From contig NC_135358.1 of the NCBI RefSeq assembly GCF_051622035.1, positions 23,006,501 to 23,070,500 on the forward strand: 64,000 bases of DNA. The letters run 5' to 3'. A program made the position numbers and the translations under genes. The notes beneath the pieces are model-generated. The model was not told where the DNA came from. It was given only the letters and a program-made list of their open reading frames with translations, and did no database searches. Source of the DNA: Arctopsyche grandis (Eukaryota; Arthropoda; Insecta; Trichoptera; Hydropsychidae). Position 1 is the first letter of the stretch. Each line of letters starts with the position of its first letter. Below are positions 21,801 through 32,830 of this stretch, piece after piece.

Positions 21801-23449
21801 GGCATATTCGACCATAACTCTTAAAATTCGTAGTCTAAATTAAATATTAGAGATCAAACAAGGTAATCAAAGTTATAATTGGTAGTCGCTGATCTGAATG
21901 ATGTCATGTTTAATTGAAATACATATTCTCTAGCTGTCAAATGAACGTAAACAATAATATAATATGTTGGAGCACACGTTTAGGTCACATCTTATAGGCA
22001 GGTGTTAGAGAGGTGGCGCGGCCTTGAATCACTAGCAAAACAATTTTTTTATAGTAATATCTTGTATTTTCGTCAGCTCGTTCTCAGGTAAAGCAGTTTT
22101 TGATGTGGATTGCGAATCTGACAAAGCCACATGAACACAATACGTACATACAGGTAAGAAAAGCCAGGTGTCGCAGCGACAATATCACAGACGGGCAGAT
22201 GTACCCTTCCCAGATAGGACAAACAAGAGGCTAACATTTTTTGCGAATCGGTCGAATCCAGAGCAGATTCTGAGCAGCTGCTGTTCATTTCGTGGCACTC
22301 TATCAGTCTCAACCAATGCGGAAGTTGGCCGAAGAACAGAATTACTTCAAAGTGAAATCATTTAATTTTAGATTGAATATCCACAATATAACCTAAACAA
22401 CCGACGCCGGTTGACAATTTGCGGATTTCCGACTAACTGGGTCGGCTTTGTTTACATTATGTCTACATTTTCTCTGGCTCTGATAGAAATACACACATAC
22501 CGACTTTTTTAAACTTCACAATAACATAATTGGAATATGCGAAATCACCGTCATTGTCGGGTCAATACACAAAGGCAATTTTTAAATCAAAATTATCCCA
22601 TACTTAATTATCCCATACTATATCGTATCACGTTTGTATATGTGGGTCGATTTAACACAAAATTTGTTTTATGATCGTTTGTCTCTACACTATCAGTTCG
22701 ATCTAGCCAAGTCGTCAGTTGCTGTCTATTGAGAGTTGAGACAGGGCTCTAGTGATGGTTTTACGAGGTTTTGTTTAAGCCGATGGCTCACTCATATAGT
22801 GCATATTTACATATAAATACATATGTATTGATGTACCAAAATTCTTGTGAAGTCGTTAAAGATATTGCGCAAATAAATGTAAGAAACTTATTAATATTAT
22901 ATATTGAAGATTGCTTATTATTTTTAATTATTCTTGCTTGTCATTGTTTGTTACTGCACTGATATATTTCAGATTTGGCATTGATCGGTTCAGATTAGTG
23001 GAAAAAATATGTACATATATAGTGCTTTGCATTAATGGCTTTAACGCGAGTACTGGGCCTTTAACTCCAAGAACACAAACAGTATTTTCTGTCAACTCAT
23101 TATCATTGAAGATTATTCACAACTACGAGCTATTCGCCCTATTGTACATACATATGTATATAACTACTACCCAGAATCTCATTACTGCAATGCAATTTAT
23201 TGGGTCAAGGTACACAAAAAAGAGCAGCATAAATTATTTACTTTAAATCGAACCATTGGGTATATATTTATGTATGATACAGTCCAAGTGTACATTTCGG
23301 CCATACATGAAGCAATCTGGTCAGTTATAGTGTACACAAAAGAACAGATTGACAATCAAACTAGTTTGTTCATCCAAAAATATCAGGCAGAAGTTAAAGT
23401 ATTCACAATCGTTTGTTCCATCTTCTATGTACATACATACATACATATG
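21801..23449. other. Gene-free stretch with a GC-richer patch at 22070-22380
   Basis: A less AT-rich patch at 22070-22380 has open frames on both strands (minus 22312-22073, plus 22168-22365). It ends in a possible minus-strand donor near 22155. It might be a 5' UTR or promoter exon of an unknown gene, but no motif identifies it. The rest is ordinary AT-rich DNA. Confidence 0.35.
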
Positions 23450-23451
23450 TA

Positions 23452-23614
23452 TCAGTGGCGTGCGCTGAAATTCTCTCTCTTTTTGTCGTACATCCTTACT
23501 TAATGTGCACGAACGGGATACAAGAGGAACAGCTTGTTCCTCTTGTATTCTGCTCGTGCACATTAAGTAAGGCTGCACGACAAAAAGAGAGAGAATTTCA
23601 GCGCACGCCACTGA
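23452..23614. mobile_element. MITE family B, fold-back, copy 3
   Basis: A 163-bp nearly perfect palindrome from TCAGTGGCGTGC to GCACGCCACTGA, flanked by TA on both sides (23450-23451 and 23615-23616). The low divergence between arms indicates a young copy. Confidence 0.87.
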
Positions 23615-23949
23615 TATGTATGCTTACCCGGGGTTTGTTATATTAAAACAAAAAACGATCGGAAGAGTGTGGATAAGAACCCAAATATTTTCAGACGAAA
23701 AAATCGAAAGAAAGCATATATGAGGCTTGTAATAAAAATAGCGGAAACGGAAATATGTGGTTTCCATGGGATTTCCCTTTTAATACATGGCGTTTTGACA
23801 TCTCAAAGATTTTGACAGTTGAAAGTTTCAAGCGACACCTGTTGAGTCCATTTGAAGATATGTAGCTTTGGACTGTTAGCATTTAAACTAAAATCAATAG
23901 TTGTTGTATTAACAAAATAGTGTGTTCATGAACAAACGGGAGTGAAAAC

Positions 23950-24135
23950 TTTAGTTGAGTGATCAGGCGAAAATTCCAACTCGAGATTTTGACTGATTCG
24001 AACTCAGAATCGATCACTGATCACGTTTTCATGATCTAGAAAAAATGTGTGTGTGTAAGTGTATTTTGGGGATTTTTTGATCACTGTTAGTCCTATCGTA
24101 CTGAAACTTAGTATCGATTACTAAAATTCTTATCG
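23950..24135 (+). repeat. Dispersed repeat R1, copy 2
   Basis: Matches 2860-3075 through ACTCGAGATTTTGACT, GATCTAGAAAAAATGTG and GGGGATTTTTTGATCAC. It is followed by AT-rich sequence with GAACCGGAAGTA motifs up to about 24400. Confidence 0.7.
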
Positions 24136-24439
24136 ATACGACGTAAATTTTTAAGATGAACGGAAATGGTACCTCCCCTTATAGGTGTCCTCTTTTTTTT
24201 ATTTTTTGAATTAAATTTATCTCCCAAACCGCTAACCGAATCAGACTGAAAATTTTTTACATATAATAAAAATTATAAATTTTATACATAACATAATATT
24301 TTTTGAATATTTTTACCTGAACCGGAAGTAGTACTTTTAAGGAACTGTATTCTCTGAACCGGAAGTACAGAATCGAGGTTTTTTTATGTTTTTCTCAGAA
24401 ACCTTTTAGTTTATTGAACTTTGAAGCTCTGCTCTATTT

Positions 24440-24710
24440 TTTCAAATATGAGATACACCGTTTTCGATCACCGTCAAGCAGGGATAAAATTTTACCGAAA
24501 ATGGTCCAAAGGGTAGTTTTGGTATATATCGCTGTCAAGCAAGGATTAACATTACTATAGAATTTCAACGAAAACGCTTGATTGAATGAACGGTAAAATG
24601 TATATACTACACGATACGGTGTATGTAATCCGCGTACACCATATTTTTTCTGTATGTTTAAAACTATCTAAAAAACGTTCCACATACCGCTCTGTGTGAT
24701 TTCGCCCTAA
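24440..24710 (+). repeat. Dispersed repeat R2, copy 3
   Basis: Contains TTTCAAATATGAGATAC, GATCACCGTCAAGCAGGG and ATTTTACCGAAAA, and ends AAAACTATCTAAAAAACG with CTGTGTGATTTCGCCC. It is longer than the other copies because of an extra middle segment. Confidence 0.65.
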
Positions 24711-24776
24711 ATACATATACCTTATAAGCCTACAACCTAAAAAAGTTTAAGACCCCTCATGTAGAGTAGTAATGTC

Positions 24777-25050
24777 TAGAGGTAGGATAGTCACAGTGCT
24801 ATCCATTGTTCCATTGTTGCAAATCCTTTGTAAAAAAGGTTCGGCAAACCTTTAACAATGCATTTACAACCTTTGAACAATACGCGGCACCTTCTGGGTC
24901 CTGTGACTAGTAATGTCTAGTCACCGGACCCAGAAGTTGCCGCGTATTGTTCAAAGGTTGTAAATGCATTGTTAAAGGTTTGCCGAACCTTTTTTACAAA
25001 GGATTTACAACAATGGAACAATGGATAGCACTGTGACTATCTTACCTCTG
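24777..25050. mobile_element. MITE family C inverted dimer
   Basis: Two 130-140-bp family C units face each other (24777-24905 and 24913-25050) and are nearly identical. TAATGTC occurs before, between and after them (24770-24776, 24906-24912, 25052-25058). The outer ends are AGAGGTAGGATAGTCACAG and its approximate complement. Confidence 0.82.
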
Positions 25051-25540
25051 GTAATGTCGTCCGTTATTTTGGGGGCCTACGTGACACCTTTGTTTTGGGA
25101 GCTACGCCCTCGGCGGCCAACAAATAAAACTACACATCTGTGAATTCTTACACACGCCATTGTCGTAAATTTCGCGACAACGTGGCCATCGTGCATGTTT
25201 CTCAAATTTAAATCTAGTGACTGGGCGATTCGTCACAATAATTTGCATAATGCTGCCGCGATTTTATTTTATGCAATCGACACTGTTGCGAACCTCTTCT
25301 AATATGCATATGTACATATGTATGTATTGCTTATATTGTGCTATTATAACGCGCGCTCCACATAAATTCTACATACTATTATATCTGCCGATGTTGTGCC
25401 TGTTGATATTTCAACGGGAGGTTTCGGAAAAAATTGATACGATAATTATAATAAAGTTATATGACATCGCAATTGTAATATGACACTAATTCTGTAAATT
25501 TTAATCATGTCTATCACTTAGAAATATTATTATCAAAATA

Positions 25541-25600
25541 TGATATGCCCGATGAAATATCATCGCATGGTTTATAGCATATTGAGTTATTCATGTTTAT
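25541..25600 (-). mobile_element. Degraded Helitron-like terminus
   Basis: CGATGAAATATCATCGCATG and the nearby AGCATATTGAGTTATTC match the terminus at 10.45 and 32.87 kb, but the CTAG end is not conserved. An AT microsatellite lies about 140 bp away on the interior side. Confidence 0.4.
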
Positions 25601-25735
25601 AAACTAAATGCGCTTTATTGGTTACAATATTCGTACATTTTGCCAGCAGTGTTTTAACTGTGACATACATATGTTGAATCGTAACAACTATTATACTACG
25701 GTGAGCGTTATCGCAGACAGACACACATAATAGTG

Positions 25736-25843
<108 letters not shown>

Positions 25844-26159
25844 ATTAGTATTAGTAGTAATATATTAGTAGTAATATAATATAAATTATAATATAACAAA
25901 TTATAATACGTACCTACCTAATTGCAAACGTAATTTATGTTTTAGTTTGTTGAGATACATTATGGGGGCATTTTAGATACGTATGTATGTAAGCTGGTGA
26001 AAGATAACGAGACTAATATTGGTGGAATCTACAAAATTTTCAAATTCGCTTAACCAAAAATAAATGTCACATTAACCTTAATTGTGAACGTGCGTGAACA
26101 TCATATAACTCAATTACGTTGTATCGACAACAACACTAAAATCAACATTCTTCACCTTG

Positions 26160-26462
26160 CTAAAAAAGCGGTTTCAACGGCCAAAATTGGGCGAGTTGGT
26201 TTGTAATTTTTTTTATGCATAAATTAAGCGGGAAGGCAGTTCGAAGGTAAAACCGCTGGAGAATACGGGGGAGTAAAAATAGTGAAGAGGGAGGAGCCAC
26301 AAGAGTTCCATTCATATCGTCGAAGCCATTAATGAGCACCTGACCGTGTATGGTGCTGGTGATTGCCGAAACAGAAAAGGTCCATTGTAATGGGGCAATG
26401 AATGAATTGTTTTTGATGCACATTTGACGAAAAGAGTCTTGCAAACGAACAAGCGCCTTCAT
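26160..26462 (-). other. Unidentified 100-codon open frame
   Basis: The frame from an ATG at 26462 to the stop at 26160 has a less biased composition than neighbouring frames (SFIAPLQWTFSVSAITSTIH, LVAPPSSLFLLPRILQRFYL). I do not recognise a family. It may be an exon fragment, a transposon remnant or chance. Confidence 0.2.
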
Positions 26463-27074
26463 CAAGTGAGATTGCAATATATTGTACTTACATATACATA
26501 TATGTATAATACAACATATTTTATAATCTTTGTTTAGCTTTGCAATGACTAGTATGTATGTACATATGTATGCGTGTAGAATATATTGTATGTACTTAGG
26601 TGAATATAAAAAAGTGAAATCTAAAATTAATTTCATTCACTACTATAGATGACAAATTCTTTAATTTTCCATTTCACCGTGTTCTTTGTATTCCTTCTAA
26701 TGTTTTCTTATACATAAGTACAATGCAACACAGTTTTTTGCTATGGACTAACATATCTTGTTATTTCCATGACTTTAGTCGTGCTTCTTACATAGTCGCA
26801 TACGTGTTTTCACACTGTTTCACATCACTTCAAATAAAATTTCTCAAATTTAATTAAATCACAATTCTGTTTTTTACCATCAATCCCTTTACCGGTCATT
26901 ATAGGAACAGGAAAGTTATTTCCCTAGGTATACAATATCTATTTATACAGGTATACATCTTTTAAAAAAAAATGACATCTATAGTCAAACACTATGTACT
27001 TTAGTTTTGTAAATATTATTCAAGGTAATTACAATACTCGATTAATAATCATAGAGACATCTATATACAAATTT

Positions 27075-27310
27075 GCAGCATTTTTATAAATCAGCGAATT
27101 CGAGATGCCGTAAAATCGAGTTTACGAGAAATATGACAGGGTTGCCAATTTGTTAGAACCGTTTCAATGAAATCAGATAAATTGGCAAATTCTGATAGGG
27201 AACTATTGACCACATATCGTAAGTTCGGCCAGCAGCGCAGCCAGGGATTGAGCCCGTGACTAAACAATTGAAAGCATTACACGCTAACCATTGATATATG
27301 TTACTATTTG
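27075..27310 (-). mobile_element. tRNA-derived SINE, copy 1
   Basis: On the minus strand a tRNA-like head is visible: CAATGGTTAGCGTG (A-box-like) and GTCACGGGCTCAATCCC (B-box-like). A body containing AACAAATTGGCAACCCTG is shared with the copy at 28440-28790. Confidence 0.7.
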
Positions 27311-28439
27311 TGCATAAACAAGTATACATACATATGTACATGAACACACATATGTATATGCTTCTAATATGTTCACTCTGTCGACCACGTCAACTGTTTA
27401 ATTAAAACGACGTGTATGATTGCGAACTGCGCACATTTCACGGTCTAGTGATTGCGATGCGAAAAATATTTTTTGTCTAAATATTGAATCGCAAATGGCT
27501 TTCCACTCCTGATCAAATTTTAGCGTGATCACCCTAAATTTAGCCAAGTGAGGGGAACGCGAATAAGTGTGTGTGTGTGTGTGTGTGAGACATCTTAGGT
27601 AGGCGCTTATCATAAATTTACGTTTTAACCGGAAACTGCGCCAGCGAATGTTAACGCCCACCTCCCCCTTTACAATTATTTAATGCAAATTAATAACCGA
27701 AAGTGAGGCAACCTACCGCATCATGCGAAGTTTGTCTTTGATCAAAATTGGACATTCGCCCTTACAAAACAACATTGTGGCAATCTATGAAAGTTATAAT
27801 TTCGTTTTGTTTTATCTGATTCCATTGAATGGCTGTCTGTAGGTATATGTATATAGTATATTTTAATATTTTAGATATAACTTTTAACTATAAATGTGTT
27901 ATGTTGACCTAGTTGACGTTTGGCGATAGATGCGTCATATGGGACGAAACGACGTAATAATAACCAATACGGCCTTCATTGTCATTTGTAAATAATGTCG
28001 TGTTTTAAAACTATTAAGACTTACTGATCCACTTACTGATCGTTTTTTGAACATTTTGATCGTGGAATAATATTGTTTTCTCATGCGCGTGTATTTGCTT
28101 TCTCATTCCCTCTACTGCGTGCGAGATGCAAAAAAATGTCGATCCCACAATAAAAATGCTCTGAAATAATATGTGGAAAGAATGATTAAATCAATGATTA
28201 TTTCCATATTCCATTTGAAATTTGTCGCTCAAAATATAATAAAATCACGTAACATTTATTGATAAATCAGATCTGATATCAATTTTTAACTTGCATGAAA
28301 ACGAAGATTCGTTCAATATTCAATATAACATCGTTTTTAATTGTTACAACGTTAAATATATGAATCGATCTTCTAATATGCGATTGATGCAACATATTAA
28401 TTATCATACTAGATTAAACTGTTAAATTCATTTATTTAT

Positions 28440-28790
28440 TTTTAATTTATACCAGGAAGGCCGAACAGGTAACCCCAATGCGCTTTCCTGGCCAGAAACA
28501 TTGTACGTTTGTTATATGTAAGTATTATTAGTATTGTACTTAGTGAATACATATCAATTAACATCCACCGAGACATCGAGATAGACGTAAACTCGAGATT
28601 TACGAGAAAATGGTTAAGGTTGCCAATTTGTTGGAAGCGTTTCAATGAAAATCAGATTAACTCTGATAGGAAACAATCGACCTAGAATCACAAATCCAAT
28701 GTCTGGTCAGCAGAAACCAGTGGGATTTGGACCCGTGACCAGTTTGTTCAAAACATTATATGCTAACCACTAGTCAAGGCGTTCTCAATT
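28440..28790 (-). mobile_element. tRNA-derived SINE, copy 2, with 3' tail
   Basis: The minus strand reads CTAGTGGTTAGCATA (A-box-like), GGTCACGGGTCCAAATCCC (B-box-like) and the shared body CAACAAATTGGCAACC. The conserved 3' end is GGCCAGGAAAGCGCATTGGG and GGCCTTCCTGGTATAAATTA, followed by AATAAATAAATGA. The same 3' end occurs alone at 38936-39010 and 50725-50790. Confidence 0.75.
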
Positions 28791-28799
28791 TGATTTTTA

Positions 28800-29597
28800 A
28801 TTTCATAATATATTCAGTCGTAATTTATAGATTCTAAAAAGTAATGAATATTACGTATTCGCTGTATTGTTAAAAATAATGAAAAATACGTGTTCATCGG
28901 CGTATAAAGTTAACAATTGGGGTGTCTGTATCAATCAACGCTTTTCAAACTTTACACTCTTACTTATTTTTATAATATTCAGTCTGTTTCATTATTTATT
29001 TTTTCATATACAATGTGTTAATTGTACATCAATTTTTATGTAAACCTTTTAAGGGGTAATAGAAGAGGCCATTCAGAATTATATGTATAATAACGTGAAT
29101 AAAAAACAAATACTAAAGCGGTGTTTAAATTTTAAAAAACCTTCGGAAATAGGTGAAAATCACGATTTTCACAAACTTTAATAGGCTTTTATGCAGTGCA
29201 AATATTATTGTTTAAAATTTTTATATATTTTTTTATGGATTCCGCATGATACAATCCGTCTTTTCTGGCAATGTAAATATGTTTCCAAATTCCAAAATTG
29301 GCTGTTTTCGATGTCCTCTATTATACAGATAATAGAGCAAAAATACCAATTTTGATTAATCGAAGATTTTAATACTTATACGTATGTATGTATGTATGTA
29401 TTTAAGTTGTAAACAATGTTTATGTATGACTTTTCTTAGAATCGTATATTTCAAAGACGTGAAAATGTCTCCTGTCGCGAATAAATTTGTATCTCCGACG
29501 AATGTTTGTCGACCTTAGTATGTACATATGTATACATATATGTATGTATTGTGTATTGAAAGAATTTTCTGACGTGTTTTTATTTTATTTGTTTCAG
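28800..29597. other. Gene-free stretch before the first InR exon in the window
   Basis: AT-rich DNA with TATG microsatellites (29385-29405 and 29520-29550). It ends in the acceptor TTTGTTTCAG at 29588-29597. The InR signal-peptide exon was not identified here. Confidence 0.5.
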
Positions 29598-29884
29598 TGT
29601 GTTCGAGTATCGACATTCGGAACAGTCCAAAGATGTTTGATAAGCTGAAAGGATGTCAAGTTGTGGAGGGCTTCCTTCAAATTTTATTAATAGACAAATA
29701 CAACGAGTCCGCGAACGCGAACTTGACATTCCCTGAACTGAGAGAAATCACCGGCTATCTAATGTTGTACCGAGTGATTGGCCTCACATCTCTTTCACGA
29801 CTATTCCCGAACCTGTCTGTCATCAGAGGACAATTGTTGTTCAGCAACTACGCTCTTATCATATACGAAATGTTTGAAATGCAG
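29598..29884 (+). CDS. InR: InR window exon 1: L1 domain
   Basis: Begins with two bases completing a Val codon (TTTCAG acceptor), then [19 protein letters not shown], and ends ATGCAG before GTGAGC. It encodes the first leucine-rich beta-helix domain, part of the ligand-binding surface. Starting phase 1 shows that at least one coding exon lies upstream. Confidence 0.95.
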
Positions 29885-32632
29885 GTGAGCCTATTCAACT
29901 ACGCAAGTATATAATATGTACATATGTATAACAAAGTACAATAGCACATTCAATATATCCAGGGCCGCCGAGAGGAATCCCGGGCCCTGAAAAATAATTC
30001 CATACCCAATTACAAACAAAAAAAAATTTTATACACAGATATATTTTAATATGCGAAAAATCTATCAGGACAGGACTGTTAGAAAAATACCTATATGTTA
30101 AATGCTATTTATACGATTTCACATGGACACAAAGAATGCGCGGATCAGTTTTTTTTTCTAAAAAAAAATGGTGCCGGAATTCACTTTTTTACTAGAATAA
30201 ATTGTATTCAAATTAAATTTTATAGAATATTCGTTTGAAACAAAAAAAAAGCTGAGAAAAAAGATGCGGGAACGCTGTTCCGCCATGTAACCAAATACTA
30301 ACCAAAATATTAATATCGATAAGTCAAATATCCCAACACGGGGCTCCTCAAGTAGTCCGGCCCCTGGAACTTTAACCCCAGCTTTCCCCCCCCCTCCCCT
30401 CTCGGCAGCCCTGAATATATCTAAAGCGGAGTAATAAATATTTGCGAACGAACGTTATAATATCACCTTGCTGATGAGTCCTACTTTCACAACTGTTATA
30501 TAATTTTTTTAATACCAAAATCCTTATAGCTTAAACTTTAAAAGGTATAATAGAAAAAAGTTAAAAACCCAAATATCCGTATATAGGTATATAGGTAATT
30601 TAGAGCACTAAGCTAACGTCGATTCGCTAACCACTCGCGAAAAAAATTGTCCGTACGGTAAATTGTCCACGCGGTAAAAAGGTCGCACGGGAAATTGTAC
30701 ACGGTAAAACATATACGGGAAATTGTCCGAGTACGCGTTGGCCCGCAGAACGAACTCTGAAAGCCACTATAGTGGCTTTCGGATATTCCGCTGCCAGCTC
30801 GGAAAGCCAGTATAGTGGCTTTGTTAAGCGGCTACTTTGGAGCTTTATTTTTAATATTCATTGGCAAATTTTTGAAGGTTTTATTTTAAAATAGTGTACT
30901 TAAAGGATACAAATGCTAGAAAATGTATAAATAGGATAATTACAGTAAAGGGCTAGCGTCTATATTGTTTCTAAGAATATTTGCATTCTTTACCTGCTTC
31001 TACATTTGAGTGCGCCGTTTTATTTGGGCAGTCGGTATCGATACATTGTGCTCTAAGAAGCTATTTTCGGTGGGGTGACCATAATTTTACATAATGATAA
31101 AAACGCGGAATATATTTTGCACCATGAATCAATTTAATAAAAGTTCTACGGAATATACATATGATGTGATAACGACGTGCTCGGTAATATTAGTGCATAT
31201 GGTGAAATAATAAATACAAGTGTTGGCAACATTGAAATTTCAGTTTTTAAACTGTTAGTTAAAATCACATTTTCTATTCGTTACCTACTAGAAAACTTCC
31301 AACACCTAGAAGACTTCCAAAATGATTGTGATAGTGATGATAACTATTTTGTATTTGATAATGTAGAAAATTTTGACAGTGGAAGTGACATTCAACCCCA
31401 ACCAAGTAAAAAAAGCGCTATGTTGATACCGTTGAGCGATAGTGAAGATGATATCAGAGATACAAACAGTGATAATTGGTCGATTTTAAGTAATCATATT
31501 TTCAACCAAAAAAAAATTATTTTTCGGTTGAAAATGTGTTTTTTAGGAGTGTCTTCAAAAGAGATCGTTTTTACAAATATTTCGGATAACTCAAAAATAA
31601 TAATGTAGAACACAATGGCTTTTTGAGTCATTTAGATGCTAAATGCAGACAATTAATTATACCGTGCAGAGACATAGTGGTCGATGAGTCCGTCGTGAAC
31701 TTCAAAGGCAAGATTTGTTTGAAAAGTGTAAAAAAATAGTGATCAAAAACACCGTGTATCTGTTAAATCTAATCTTTTCGTCTTTGCCCGCCTTCTGGGA
31801 TGATCCAGCTTTTTTTTTCGATGTGTCCACAAGTAGGTAACGAATAGAAAATATGATTTTAACTAACGGTTTAAAAACTAACCAATAGACACTTTATGAG
31901 GGTGGGTACGCATTAAAATACAATGAGTAAACAGACAATAGCTTTGCATCCTTGGACCCAAACTGCCTAACGAACTATAGGGTAGGTATGAAAACATTTC
32001 TATAGGCATATTTTAAAAGTTTCTAGTAATAAAACTCATTTATTATACAAAACTGCTGTCATAAATGGTCACCGGAGCCTGAGGGGGCCGTGTATTGTTC
32101 AAAGGTTGTAAATGCATTGTTAAAGGTTTGCCGAACAATGGATAGCACTGTGACTATCCTACCTCTAGTCATAAATAATACAAGAAATGTAAAACTCATC
32201 ATTTAGTTCGATTTGGTAATTATGATGGTTTGAAATAATTGAATTTAGTGACTATATTCGAAAAATGCTATCCCAATTCAACATCATGTTATTAATAATA
32301 ACATGATGTTGAATTGGGATAGCATTTTTCGAATAATAACTTATTATGGTCACAATTGAAGACGAACAGATAGTCCCAAAATAACTGAGCATAAATTTTA
32401 GTTATTATCTAAAAAAAAAATTGCGTATTTTTTGTTAAAATGAATTCACCAATTTGATCTTCGACATAATTTAATAATATGAACAAATAAAATAAAAAAA
32501 AAATCATATAATTTTTTCCATCCTAGAGTAGACTAGTGGTGAAGAGAAATTCCAATAAGAGTGCAAAGTGTTAAATTTAGTTTTTTTTATCAATTTTGCA
32601 ATTCAAGTTATTTAATAGAGAATATTTTCAAT

Positions 32633-32717
<85 letters not shown>

Positions 32718-32751
32718 ATAAAATTGAAAATATTCTCTATTAAATGACTTG

Positions 32752-32830
<79 letters not shown>

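Noticed and set aside
22073..22365. Candidate InR signal-peptide or 5' exon
   Set aside because: The plus-strand frame lacks a hydrophobic leader and a donor leaving phase 1, so there is no support.
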